A stretch of 64,000 bases of DNA from Branchiostoma floridae. Lineage: Eukaryota; Chordata; Leptocardii; Amphioxiformes; Branchiostomatidae. This document shows positions 28,001-42,700 of the stretch, in pieces. Each line of letters starts with the position of its first letter. The stretch's first letter is position 1. The DNA is taken from NCBI RefSeq assembly GCF_000003815.2, contig NC_049992.1, positions 21,106,880 to 21,170,879 on the forward strand, read 5' to 3'. A program made the position numbers and the translations under genes. The notes under the pieces are model-generated. The model was not told where the DNA came from and did no database searches. It was given only the letters and a program-made list of their open reading frames with translations.

Positions 28001-30739
28001 GTGTGTTCAGCAGCAGGGACAGGATTTTTTGTGAGTTCAGTACCAGGGACAGGGATGGTGTGTTCAGCACCAGGGACAGAGATAGTGTGTTCAGCACCAG
28101 GGACAGGGATGGTGAGTTCAGCACCAGGGACAGGGATGGTGTGTTCAGCACCAGGGACAGAGATAGTGTGTTCAGCACCAGGGACAGGGATGGTGAGTTC
28201 AGCACCAGGGACAGGGATGGTGTGTTCAGCACCAGGGACAGAGATAGTGTGTTCAGCACCAGGGACAGGGATGGTGAGTTCAGCACCAGGGACAGGGATG
28301 GTGTGTTCAGCACCAGGGACAGAGATAGTGTGTTCAGCACCAGGGACAGGGATGGTGAGTTCAGCACCAGGGACAGAGATAGTGTGTTCAGCACCAGGGA
28401 CAGGGATGGTGTGTTCAGCACCAGGGACAGAGATAGTGTGTTCAGCACCAGGGACAGGGATGGTGAGTTCAGCACCAGGGACAGGGATGGTGTGTTCAGC
28501 ACCAGGGACAGAAATGGTGTGTTCAGCACCAGGGACAGGGATGGTGTGTTCAGCAACAGGGCCAGGGATTTTTGTCCAAAAAAATTGAAGATATTTCACA
28601 GGGAGTTTGAGGTCTCCCAACTCTTGTATAAATTTTGAAACTTTCAAAATAAGGCAACAGCAAGTAAATATTATGGATGACATCTTCAGCAGACTGCAAA
28701 AATTGTGAGAGAGGGCAAAGAAACAAGATAGGTAAGAGAAACTAGATGGCTACATTTTCAAAGTAGACACCATAAACATTGAAACAAGAATTAAAGAGAC
28801 AAAACATGGTATCACAGCCAACAAGGCATTCATACCTGTACTTAAGATGTGCACTGGTGTAGTAAAAGTGACACTAGTATGGTAGATTAATATCACTTAC
28901 AAAGTTGGTAACTACACTCTTGGCTTCCATATTGGTGCCAATGTTACAACTGTCCAAGTTTCACTTCTAGAAGTTAGTACAACTACAGTCATGGCTACCA
29001 CGGTACAGCCACTTCTACAAGCACAAGCATTAACGAATGCAACATATTTGCTCATTTGGTAATTTTTCGACATGTTGACCATCTCTAAAGAAGAAAAAAA
29101 TTACTTTTTGTTTTCTGAAGCAAAAATCAATGAACCCGATGGTGTCATCTATAAAATCTATTTACTGGGGCTTAAAGCATAGATTCTTTCCTATCATGAT
29201 AAGTAAAACAAAAACCTATTATTACCTCAGTGCAAATCTGCTCCATCCAAAGGGTAATGCATAGTCTCTGGGGGGGTCACCCCTCTTGACATATGGTTCA
29301 TCTCCACGTAGCTTGTGGCAGGTCTCACAGTAGCACAAGTTGTACTTGGGCTCTGGGTTAAAATAACCCTCTAGGAAAAATGATAACAATATGTGATTCA
29401 ACTTTGTAGTTGACGTGTGTATTGTTGTTTGTACTTTTCTGTATACATTTGTTATGTCATACCATATTTGTAATTATGACCTGTACCTAGCCATCAAGGC
29501 ATGAGTGTACAATAAAGGTCTTCTTTATTCATTCATTCATCATCAAACTCAGTATTTTGATTAACACAAATTACAGGGACACATTGTGTGCTCAGTCTGG
29601 ATTAAAACAAAGACACTTTTGTTCAAACTTTAGTACATGTATATATTGTACTTGCACATGCATGTACAGTCATAAATGTAGTAAACAATCCATCCAATGG
29701 CTTTGTTAGCTGTGCTGTACAACCCAAAACTGAAACCAAACATAATGAAAATCACAAGCAAACACTGCAGTATGTTTAGGTCTTCACCTGGTAGTCCAAG
29801 GCAGTTCTTGAATCTGGTGCAGAGGTTCTTGTACTCACAGTTCCGAACCACAGCAGGTGTGATGGGTGGGCTGCCAACAACACTCTCCTTCATACCTAAG
29901 CACAGAAAAAAATTGACACTCAAACATACAAATGTGAATTATGTTCTGAGTATCAGGTTGATACAGCAGGAGTTCTAAGAAGCTGACTTCAGGCTTTTAT
30001 GTAATTCTAAATTACAATGTCCACATCAGGCCCCATGGGGTAATCAGAAAATAGTCCTTATTTTTGGTACGTATGGTATTGATTGATATGAAAAAAATCT
30101 TTAAGTACCTTAATCTTGGAGGTACAGTCAAACCTGTATTAGCAGCCACCTTTGCATAGCGACTACCTGGTCACTTTTTGTCGGTCCCTTGCTTTTTTTC
30201 CCATTGACCAAGCATTAAGAAATAGTCTGTAGCGGCCCGTAGATACAGAAACACTGCCTATCGTGACCATACAGCGGCCATATGTCACCCTGTGCCGAGT
30301 TTGAAATCGTAGTTTGCGAGGATTTGGAGTTCCCGATAGGGTCATTTGGGCGATAACGGACTGCAAATCTTTGTCGGCAAATTTACCAACATCGCTCAGG
30401 GAAATATCGATCATTTTTGATAGATTCGACTTTGGCAGGGTCAGTTGGATTTTAAGACGATCGAGACAATGTTACTTGATGAGAAAGATTAGTGGGTACT
30501 GAAATCATGTGTCATTTATTGCTCATGGTCAATTGATCAGCATAATTTCTCTATAGTGGCCACCTGTCTATAGTGGCCACATTTCTCCAGTCCCTTCAGT
30601 GGCTGCTATAGACAGGTTTGACTGTAGTAAAATGTTTATCTGCTAGTTTTGTGAGAAACAGAGATGATTACTTACCATCCACCATGTCTGCTTTCTCTCT
30701 GTTGTCATTCTCGATCATATCATCTCTGATTATTGTTAT
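25019..30739 (-). CDS. NEURL4: NEURL4 exons 22-27: Cys-rich segment and ART-like C-terminus
   Basis: Exons 30676-30739, 29788-29895, 29226-29370, 26988-27118, 26184-26334 and 25019-25223. A Cys-rich part has [13 protein letters not shown] and [20 protein letters not shown], probably metal-binding. Next comes GWSRFALR, then [52 protein letters not shown] and, at the end, [20 protein letters not shown]. The order His-Gly-Thr / F-S-P-x2-YA / terminal E-x-x-x-Y-L strand resembles the catalytic core of PARP-type ADP-ribosyltransferases. That is a pattern inference, not an established activity. The stop is TAG at 25021-25019. Confidence 0.92.
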
Positions 30740-33700
30740 CTGAAACACGCAAAAATGGAAACTTTGATAAGTATGTGAACCAGCAAGGTACTAATAAAAG
30801 ATTGGACCATGCAATTTAAAATGATGAATGCCAACTTTTCACTATTAGATAATTTTATGATGTCCACGTTGCAAGATTAAAACAGCTGGGATTTGTGTAT
30901 AAGTTATCATTAACTTCCAAGATGCATTGGTGTGCAATGATACAATGTGTACAGTAAAATAAACTGTCAAAAGGCCCTTACCTGCTCACATTGGCCATAT
31001 ACATCAATGACCACATAACAGGGCACAGGGATGTCATGGGCAGCCACACCCTGGTCCACACCATTCACAAACAGGTGGAAGCATCCGTTCAGGTCCACCA
31101 TCACTCCAACAAGATGGCCAACATGGAGACTGTCCAAATTTGGACCATACTGTTCCCTCACCTTTTCAAAAGACATGGAAAGTGCATGGTAATCAGTCAA
31201 ACTTCCATGTTGGTGAATTTGTAGTCTAAATGCCAGACTGTTTCCCGGGCCTTTACTTCAAGGATATTCTATAACAGCCTCAAAGGATATTCTATAACAG
31301 CCTCCAAGGTTATTCTATAGCAGCCTCCAAGGATATTCTATAACAGCCTCCAATGATATTCTATAACAGCCTCCAAGGATATTCTATAACAGCCTCAAAG
31401 GATATTCTATAACAGCCTCCAAGGATATTCTATAACAGCCTCCAATGATATTCTATAACAGCCTCCAATGATATTCTATAACAGCCTCCAAGGATATTCT
31501 ATAACAGCCTCAAAGGATATTCTATAACAGCCTCCAAGGATATTCTATAACAGCCTCCAAGGATATTCTATAACAGCCTCAAAGGATATTCTATAACAGC
31601 CTCAAAGGATATTCTATAACAGCCTCAAAGGATATTCTATAACAGCCTCAAAGGATATTCTATAACAGCCTCCAATGATATTCTATAACAGCCTCCAAGG
31701 ATATTCTATAACAGCCTCAAAGGATATTCTATAACAGCCTCCAATGATATTCTATAACAGCCTCCAAGGATATTCTATAACAGCCTCGAAGGATATTCTA
31801 TAACAGCCTCAAAGGATATTCTATAACAGCCTCCAATGATATTCTACAACAGCCTCCAAGGATATTCTATAACAGCCTCCAAGGATATTCTATAACAGCC
31901 TCCAAGGATATTCTATAACAGCCTCAAAGGATATTCTATAACAGCCTCAAAGGATATTCTATAACAGACTCCAATGATATTCTATAACAGCCTCCAAGGA
32001 TATTCTATAACAGCCTCCAATGATATTCTATAACAGCCTCGAAGGATATTCTATAACAGCCTCCAATGATATTCTATAACAGCCTCCAAGGATATTCTAT
32101 AACAGCCTCAAAGGATATTCTATAACAGCCTCAAAGGATATTCTATAACAGCCTCCAATGATATTCTACAACAGCCTCCAAGGATATTCTATAACAGCCT
32201 CCAAGGATATTCTATAACAGCCTCCAAGGATATTCTATAACAGCCTCAAAGGATATTCTATAACAGCCTCAAAGGATATTCTATAACAGCCTCCAATGAT
32301 ATTCTACAACAGCCTCCAAGGATATTCTATAACAGCCTCAAAGGATATTCGGAAGCATAACAGCCTCCAAGGATATTCTATAACAGCCTCAAAGGATATT
32401 CTATAACAGCCTCCAAGGATATTCTATAACAGCCTCCAATGATATTCTACAACAGCCTCCAAGGATATTCTATAACAGCCTCCAAGGATATTCTATAACA
32501 GCCTCAAAGGATATTCTATAACAGCCTCCAAGGATATTCTATAACAGCCTCCAATGATATTCTACAACAGCCTCCAAGGATATTCTATAACAGCCTCCAA
32601 GGATATTCTATAACAGCCTCCAAGGATATTCTATAACAGCCTCCAAGGATATTCTATAACAGCCTCCAATGATATTCTACAACAGCCTCCAAGGATATTC
32701 TATAACAGCCTCCACTGATATTCTATAACAGCCTCCAAGGATATTCTATAACAGCCTCCAAGGATATTCTATAACAGCNNNNNNNNNNNNNNNNNNNNNN
32801 NNNNNNNNNNNNNNNNNNNNNNNNNNNNNNNNNNNNNNNNNNNNNNNNNNNNNNNNNNNNNNNNNNNNNNNNNNNNNNNNNNNNNNNNNNNNNNNNNNNN
32901 NNNNNNNNNNNNNNNNNNNNNNNNNNNNNNNNNNNNNNNNNNNNNNNNNNNNNNNNNNNNNNNNNNNNNNNNNNNNNNNNNNNNNNNNNNNNNNNNNNNN
33001 NNNNNNNNNNNNNNNNNNNNNNNNNNNNNNNNNNNNNNNNNNNNNNNNNNNNNNNNNNNNNNNNNNNNNNNNNNNNNNNNNNNNNNNNNNNNNNNNNNNN
33101 NNNNNAGGATATTCTATAACAGCCTCAAGGATATTCTATAACAGCCTCCAATGATATTCTACAACAGCCTCCAAGGATATTCTATAACAGCCTCAAAGGA
33201 TATTCGGAAGCATAACAGCCTCCAAGGATATTCTATAACAGCCTCAAAGGATATTCTATAACAGCCTCCAAGGATATTCTATAACAGCCTCCAATGATAT
33301 TCTACAACAGCCTCCAAGGATATTCTATAACAGCCTCCAAGGATATTCTATAACAGCCTCAAAGGATATTCTATAACAGCCTCCAAGGATATTCTATAAC
33401 AGCCTCCAATGATATTCTACAACAGCCTCCAAGGATATTCTATAACAGCCTCCAAGGATATTCTATAACAGCCTCCAAGGATATTCTATAACAGCCTCCA
33501 AGGATATTCTATAACAGCCTCCAATGATATTCTACAACAGCCTCCAAGGATATTCTATAACAGCCTCCAAGGATATTCTATAACAGCCTCCAAGGATATT
33601 CTATAACAGCCTCCAAGGACATTCTGTAACAGCATTAAACCCTGATAAACATGATAGATCCATCGTATTCTTGAGACTGGGTCGGAGCTCTGGTATCAAT

Positions 33701-36700
33701 TCTAGGGAATTTGGGACAAGTAACCATTACATTGATATTGGTTGATAATATCTGTAATCAACAAAAAGAATATCCTTCGTCATTTGTTAAAAATTTGATT
33801 AGATATTTAAAGAGACATGGACCAATGTCACCCTTAGTCCTTTAATTCTCATGTAACCTATGTGTACCTTGACAGAGTTGTTGAAGAGAGCATTTCCCTG
33901 GATGATCCAGGAGGATTTCTTGATGCCCACAGCTGTGAGAGGAAAGCTGAGTTTGTCAGGAGCCTGTCCTACAACTCCGATTAACAATGATGATGTCCAT
34001 CGTGGGTTCAGCTTGTCTACTCTCACCTGATGGGGATGGAAAACAACAGTAATTGATGATGATTATTGAAATTTCATCTGTGTTGGGAGATTACTAAATC
34101 AAATCCTCTTAAAATAAAACTGCATTTTGGTGGTCTATGACTCTTGCGAAAGATGACAATTTGATCCATGTACACTAAAGTGTTGGAAGAATGTTTTAGC
34201 AATGTAATATTATGGGCAGCAAAAATAAAAGAAGCTGCTGAAAACACAAATTGTTACCCCTTATTTGCACTTTACTATCAGACACCCAGGGCCCTACTTA
34301 AACTCATGATACAAATGTACATGTATCAAGTCTTGTACATGTATCAAGTGTTTTATGCATTTGAGATTAAAAAAATACTATTTGGGAAAAGATTACTCAA
34401 ATGACAATTGCCATGTTGAAGTAACCTAAAGAACCACTTAAGTATCTGTAAAAACATCTTGGTGTGTAGAGGAATTTATGTCATCTAGCATGTAGGGAGA
34501 AACTTGGGATGGGATGTTTCCTACAGATACATGTATACTAGACATGTGTACATGTACATGTATCCATACCTGCAGAAACATATCTGTCCAGGTAGTAAAG
34601 TACTGGCTAAGACTTGCTGCACATCTCTACACATCTCTCAGATGTCAACCATTAAGTAAACTCAGTGTGGCCCTAAAGGTACAAAATGTAGAGTAGCACC
34701 AAACACAGCCTTCCGCCATGACAAACCTGGAATAGCTGCATACGGGGCAGTGGCCTGCGGCTGACCACAATGCCCTGGTTGTAGCTCGCTGTCCGACATG
34801 CTGTCATGTTGTCGTTGATAAGCTGAACGTTTTTGCCGTGATTCCAATGAAATTCCATACAGACAAGTTCTAATGATGTGCATTCTGCATCCAACTGAAA
34901 GGAAACAAGACATAAACTGATGAGACATAAGGCCATGACTAAAGTATAATTATATCATATAGAAAGAGACAGACAGAGCGACCAAGCACACATTCATGTT
35001 CATTCAGCAACTGTATGTCTTAACTTATACCTGATAAATTTTGGGTACTTTATTTGACTCAAATTTTGAGGTTCATAAATGGTATGGATAGATGGCAAAA
35101 GGGCCTCAAATAGTGCAAGTGGGAGCTACAGGGATGTAAAACCATAAATGATCATTGTTTTTGTGTACATTCGACATTATTTTCTTGTATTCTGAACCAT
35201 TTTGTAATAACTTGTGACAAAGAAGTTCACAATTTTGTAGATGCCATGAGATAATGCCATGGATAACACAGTCTAGGATTTTTTTAAACAAATTTAAGCA
35301 AGTTCATTATGCTGCAGGACTTTGTTTATGCAAAATTACCCAAGGAAAAGAGAAGAAAACAACATGAGCTCAAGCTTGGTGAAGGAGTGACTGTGTACTA
35401 GTACTTTATTTGACTTTTCAATTATACCTTTAGGCCACACAGATCTGCCACAAGTCAGAGGTGCATATTTCTGGCCGATATTCCTTCCCTTGATTTACAT
35501 AATTCCATGTGTTTTCAAGATCACAATTCAACACAAGAACAACTGGACCATCAAAGGAGACAGGAATTGTGTACAATCCTTAGCTCTAGAGAAGTAGATA
35601 GTCCTACACTTTCAAGCATACAGTCCTCTTGGAAAGTAGACGTTCCTTTACAAGCGTACAGTCTTTGGGAATCGGTACAGTTCTCTGGGAAAGTGGACAC
35701 CCCCGCCGGCCCGTGGAATCGGCCCTTAACCCGGCAAATCACTTCCTAGTTCATCTGAATCACGACATCCAAAACTTTCACCCCGCAAGTTCTCTCGAAA
35801 AATGTCTCAGTTCGCAAGGTAAGTCGAGTTTTTGATTAAAAATTAAGGCATTTGAAACTACTCTCATATACGTGTGCTCAAGAAGGGGGCCTGAAAGCAC
35901 GCGAATAGTAGGCTAAAACTCGATGTAGTGCTTGCTGGGCAAGCGATAGGCCGCCATTAAAATGACACTGAACAGAAGTGGTTGTCTGCCACGCAGTCGG
36001 CTTCATTTTCAACATGCCTCAATTTTCAATCAAAACTATACTTACCTTGCTAGCTGAGACATTTTCGAGAGCACTGGTGGGGTGAAAGTTCACCAGTTTT
36101 GGATGTTGTCATTTAAGTGAACTAGGAAGTGATCTGCCGGGTTAACGGCTGATTCCACGGGCCGGCGGGGGTGTCCTCGGAGTGTCCACTTCTCCCGAGA
36201 AGTAAGTCTGCACCGATTCCTGAGGACTGTACGTGTACGCAAATACAGGCAGGAACGGCCGCTTTCTAAAAGGATTTATCGCTTGAAAGTCCAGGTCTGC
36301 ACACTTTTCAAGAGGACTGTACACATTTCCGAGGACTGTCCCCATTCTACTGTTAGGGGTGAAGAAGTTGGAATCACTGAACTTTGACAGAGCTCTAGTC
36401 TTTGTCAAGAGAACTGAGGATGCCGATGATTTACACATTCAATTATCAGGGAACATCAACCATCATTAAACATTGACATCACAGTTCTGGACAGAAATGT
36501 GTGCTCAACACTCAGGTTCTCATTTATCCTATTAAGTATTATTATCATGATGATGATGATCGTGATGGTTAGACATCGAGGTGATAACATGCACTAGATA
36601 ACTTTTATCAAGTACATTTTACTACATTGTATGAACGTGTAGCATTTACTACTTGTACCTTTCATCAGTAAAACTGAGTAAGGTGTGCTTTCTAGCCCAC

Positions 36701-39700
36701 AACAGAGGCCATCCTTCTCTGTTGGAAGCAAACTATATTATTTTCTATGATGAAAAGCAGGGCTCTAGGCAGCATCCGTTTTTTCGTCAATTGACGGAAA
36801 TTTGCTGCATGTGATAGAAAAATTTTAAAACCAATCCGTCAACCTTGACGGACAAAAATCCTTGGCGGAAGCTACAGGCGGCTTGGGGATGCCGTCCACG
36901 GCCGTAAAAGCCACATACCGTTTGTTTTGCTATTGTTATGATTGTTGACAATGTGTGTCGGTGCTCTTTCACATACGATAATCTCATTAAAAACCCGTTT
37001 TTCAAGGTCTCAGTTCAATCTCTCTAACTCCTGGAATAGTTATTTCACGGTTTTCGCGACAATGGGAATTGGCTGACGGAAAAAAATCGAGCTGGCTAGG
37101 GCCCTGATGAAAAGCATCATGAGTCTCACCTCTAATGACTCTGTGCTAGTTGAACTGATAGAAGGAGGCCTGTCAGACTCGGTTAGGTCGGGGAAAGATG
37201 AGCTGATAACTGTGACCTGCTCCACTCTCCCGTACAGGTCCACCACTGCATACATGTCCTGCAGAAAAAGTGGGTTAATTTCCTTAACATCATTACAATT
37301 AGTCCAAAAGAATATCATAAAGGTGGAGATGATACTCATCTTGCATTACCAAAGATGAGTATCATCGTGAGATCATGTGGTGTAATCAACAGCGCTCCAC
37401 AGATCCTGGGTCCAAACCTGCCATGTTGCCATTCTTGTCCACTTGGGAATGGCACTTTCTTGATGGCACTTAAATGACTTTCCTCACTTCACTCAGGTTA
37501 AAAATGAGTAATTAGCTCCAGCTAGGGCCGTCCCTCGGATAGGACGTTAACTGGAGGTCCCATGTTCGGGGAGAGTCACACCTCGGGCACGTAAAAGAAC
37601 CCACTACAGTTATCGAAAAGAGTAGGGGTCCTTCCTGGTGTGAGTGGTTCAAAACTTACAGTCCTTTGGCCGCAAATGGGGCAATTACTGTCACTAAACG
37701 CTGTATACGGGCTGCCATATCGGACCTTTGCAATTTACCCCGCCTATTGTTTTACTAAGCTCCTCGCAATTTCAGCCCCTGGCACATTATAACAAATTAT
37801 ATTCTTCAAATATTTCCAGCCAAACATACTTGCACACCTCCACATATTGGAAGCATTTGAGTTTGATTTCAAATCAATGTAAAAGTTGATGCTATGGAGG
37901 AGCATGGTTCAATTCCCCAACAGCTTAAAATGTGGCCCTAAATACTCACTCACACTCACTCAAACATGTACTAGTAGTAGTAGCAACATGTTCATGACAG
38001 TTTTTTTCCATAGATGTACCCTTCCCAGCAAGATATTGAAACATGCAGGCTTTAATCTGGAATTCCATCAGGAAACATAGTTTACCTTTGGAACACTGTT
38101 TGCAGCAACACCCATGTCCTCTCCATTGATGACTATGTGCATGGTACCATCTGTACATCTCTTCACACCAACCCTGCCTCCAACCTGAGAAAGGTTTCCA
38201 ACACAGTATGAAGAGCATGGTGAGACAAAGCTCTTTCCGAGGTGAACATTCAAGTGACCATAGGTATCATACTCTGTGACGTACACGTAATTAGGATTAT
38301 GTCGGTTGTGTTGTTTTCTGTGAAGTATGATGTGGTGTGTATTATCATGGTGAGTGTAGTATTTGATATAGTACTTGGATGGGAGACCAATTTGCATAAG
38401 TAATGAGAATATGCTATAATCCCAATGTGGTAAATGATAGAAATTTCTTACTTATGGCATTTGGAAGTTATGTACATCATTGAACATTGATTATGCAGAT
38501 GAGGACCTCATTTGCATAAATTTGCAATCAGGAAATGCGATTTAAGCCTTCTTTCTTAACAAAGATTGTGTACGTCTGTTATTCGGGTGTAGGAGATGAG
38601 CAACAAATATAAATTATGCACATGAGGACCTAATTTGCATAATCAATGACAAATGATAGCTACACAAGAAAACACATTGCCTGTTCCACAGTACCAAAAA
38701 TAAAGGGGTGATTTCTGAAGTTATTAACGGGAGGTGCCCCAACACGGTACGCTTTTTCTTGCGCTCAAACTCATGGCGCTCCATCGCTAGTTGCCTGAGA
38801 GTGGTCAAATTTTTATGACTGAATTTTTTAATCATAGATTTGAACAACATACTTGAATAAGAAATGCATTCATGTGGTTCATGAACCTTTCGCGCTGCGT
38901 GTTACAAGCGGCAAACACTGTGAGACAATTTCGTGTATGTAACCTTCCAATTTTGTGCTACGCTGGACAGTGTGCCTAACTCGGTACGCTTTTTTTACAT
39001 TTTGCTCTCTTCAGAAGTAAGTGGTAAATTTAAGTACACAGAAAAAATTAATAGTATGATGTTTTAGATTACTTTTAACAGTAAAATCGTGACTGTATGT
39101 ACTTTCTGTCTCATATGAGGAAGGCTGTACCTAGAACAATCCAGCTGATGTTTTTACGGGCAATGGGCTGAATGCACTGATTGTGAATGCCCGACTAACA
39201 AAACCATTACGAAAAAACGACACCGCCAACATCAACAAAACTCTGTCTGATTATATGAAAATATCACATACATCTCTCTATCAAGTCTTCTTTTCATAGA
39301 CAGCACGAATCATTTGTTACAGTCAAATAAATCTTTGGAGCGTTCTCTTGTCTGCCACCTTCACGGCCACACTCCCTTGGGAGTACAATGGTGGCAATGT
39401 TTATGTCGCTTCCTTTTGGTTGCTTTTCTACTCAACAAACCTTTGAAGACCCATATCCATAATGTTTTATGGAGCTTTATTTATGTGTATCATGGCAGTT
39501 GTGTGACTGCTTGGACGAGTTCGTATAGTTAGCGACACGAGCCGCCAATACGCAGAGGCCGGTGACCGCAGTGATTCAGCACTGTCAACATTACTGTTAG
39601 AATTCTGTTTTTAAAAAACATGAAGTAAATATGTTAAAGTATACTTGGAATGGAAATTAAAGCTGTGTGCATGGACTTGGTTTATTTACCTTTGTAATCG

Positions 39701-42700
39701 GCATAGTCAGTGGCAACAAACACGGTGTACTTATGGATAATAAGATCAGCAAAAAATCCGTACCGTCTTAGGACGGGAACCGTCTTAGGGCGGCCCCCGT
39801 TACATCGGTTATAACAACAGTTACCGCGAAAAAAAGAATGTGCATCATCGAGCAACGTGACATGCCAAACCACATACGAATGTTGCAAATGCAACCTATA
39901 GATATAGGACCCGGTGCGAACACTCAAAAAACAGGTCCCTTTTATTTCTAACTCTAGGGGGTTCTTCCTACTATCATATCTACATGTTTTTCTAACTCTA
40001 AAGGGTTAATCTAACTGTCTTCCTAACAACAGTTATCCTCTGTGATTTATTGAAATACTGTAATGCAAAATATAAATACACTTACCTCTAATCTGTCCAG
40101 GGTTGGAGCGTAGTTCTCTTTCAACATGAGGCCATTTCTTTTGATACATGAACCCGACATGACCCACGTAACTTTGGAGCGAAGGTCTATAGCAGAAGGT
40201 GGCAGGTTTGCAGTGGGAGTCACCTCATATGGTGTCAGCATGCTCAGTCCAATCTGTAGGGATCCCGACCATCTGGAAGATGTCTGCTCTATTCTGATCT
40301 ACAGAGATGAAGTGACATAGAATTTGGGACTGTACAATATCATTTTGTTGTCACAGGTAGCATTCCTGCGCTCTCCACAAGGTCAAAATATTTTCCCAGC
40401 CCCCCATCCTATGAATCATATAAACTGGTCAAGATATGACGTTTACATGGCCAGCAGAATGCTAACCTTCTTCGCAGCCTTCCAAGAGTGCAGGCTCTAA
40501 TGTGAAAAGAAGAGCAACAAGTGCCATCGCTCGTGGAAGACTGCAAAGGAGGCTATGAGAGCACCTTGATGTGATTGTTTTATTTGCACAATATAGACAA
40601 TACATAAAATATCAAAGGATTAATAGGTGCAGGAGCATACACTTGATAAAATAAAGTCCTATCATAAACTCTTTACCTCAAACAACTCATCACTTCTGAG
40701 AGGCTTTGAGCTGAGAACCAAGCCATGGTTGAAGTTCCGTACTCTTGTGGCTGTACAGCTGTTGTTTTTGAGAGCAACATTCTTCCCTGCATTCTGGTGG
40801 AACCTATGGATGGCTCCTGGAACTGGGATACAACACAGTATAAGGGACAATACATGCAGATGTTTTCAATCGAAGACCACATGTTTGGATATTTGTCTTT
40901 CCTTAGCACATTTTATTTTTGGTTTTAAATTGTACAGTTTCATAAAGAGGTGAATTTAGGCTTTATTAAAGATAATCATCATCATCGGTCGGCTGCAGAG
41001 CAGGCTCCTGCAAGCTTCCTCCAGTAAGATAATTAAAGATAATTCAATGTCTACATTTTGATAAGATCCATAGATTTCTTCTGGAGGCTTCGAGTGACAT
41101 CCATCACTAGTCTTAGCATCACTAGTATAAAGTGGTAGAACCCAATACAGGTACATATCACTGGAAAAAACAGTTGAACTTATCAAACTCACTAACTTGT
41201 TTGCAAATGTCACTCAACATATGCAAATCAAGGTAAGACAACACCATAGGAATCATTATCATTGCAGTAGAGATGGAATTGTCTCTAAATATTGTTTACC
41301 TGGGTGTAACCTCCAGGAACAAATTTATGTTTTTTTAATTATTATTCAGGGTTATTTTCTTTTTACCTTTCAAGGACAGACAATATTCTTGGTGTGTGTA
41401 AGCTATTAATAAAAGTGGATAAAAGTAACTTGCACTGGTGCAAGTTTGGTTTGGTATAAACTTACTTGCACTGCACCAATTTTACATGCACAGACTTGCT
41501 TATGGATGTGATATTTCGAGCCCTGAAAATTGTTCTGACTATGTTTGATAATTTCCACAACCTTAGTGATCAATCAAATTCAGCACCTATTTTCTTTGGC
41601 CATCACTTTTCTTTTGCAGTTTTGCATACAAGTTTTGGGGCATAAAAAAAACACTCCATATGAAGTCAGCGTGTCCTAACAATATGAACAACAACATACT
41701 AAATCCTTGGCTTCTAAAACAAACAATAATGTACTGCTCACGTGGCGAGGTGAAGTTAAACTGTTGGAGGTCCCCATTGATTAGGCTGTTCTCACTTCCA
41801 CTGGTGATTGACACCTGGGCACACTGTCCATACAGGTCTATAACAGCATAGATACCTACATAATGCAACAAGAGTTAAGACACCTCATATCTCCATGAAA
41901 TATTCTGATTACCTTCACCAGAATCAAATCAAACAAAATGTAGTCATCTATTATTATCTGTAGATCAATTATTACTATGTGATATTTGATATACAATGTA
42001 AAATACAATGCTTCTACTTTGTGAGATACATAAACTCTACAGTTAATTAGCTTCATCAAGAAGGTTAATGATTTTTATCATGCTGTGGTGGAGTGGCTAT
42101 GGGTGTGTGTATGATCATGAATGCATGGGTAACTCAAGAAACTTCATGATGTGTACTACATGTATGTATCGGTTAGGTCAAGTTTGAGAATGGTCCCAGT
42201 TTGTCCAGTGTTTGTTAGATAAAGTCCCAGTTTGTCCAGTGTTTGTTAGATAAAGTCCCAGTTTGTCCAGTGTTTGTTAGATAAAGTCCCAGTTTGTCCA
42301 GTGTTTGTTAGATAAAGTCCCAGTTTGTCCAGTGTTTGTTAGATAAAGTCCCAGTTTGTCCAGTGTTTGTTAGATAAAGTCCCAGTTTGTCCAGTGTTTG
42401 TTAGATAAAGTCCCAGTTTGTCCAGTGTTTGTTAGATAAAGTCCCAGTTTGTCCAGTGTTTGTTAGATAAAGTCCCAGTTTGTCCAGTGTTTGTTAGATA
42501 AAGTCCCAGTTTGTCCAGTGTTTGTTAGATAAAGTTTAAGTGTTCTCCATACTTTTTGTAAGCACTTCAAAAGTTGAAGTATTATAAGGGACACCTGTAC
42601 TTGTGCGTCAATGGATTTTCTAATAAAGTCTCAAGTCTCTCAAGTTTCAAGTCTGGTATAATGCTGTATGTACCTGGTGGCACATCTGTGCAGGCAACAC

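Noticed and set aside
27773..28683. Long open frames on both strands (up to 288 codons) with Ser/Asp/Arg or Pro/Gly-rich repeats
   Set aside because: They arise because the 27-bp minisatellite is a multiple of three with no stops in several frames. Four frames are open at once and the array lies inside a NEURL4 intron.
31258..33640. CRISPR-like array of short repeats
   Set aside because: The 23-bp units are contiguous with no unique spacers, lie in an intron of a eukaryotic gene, and no cas genes occur; it is a minisatellite.
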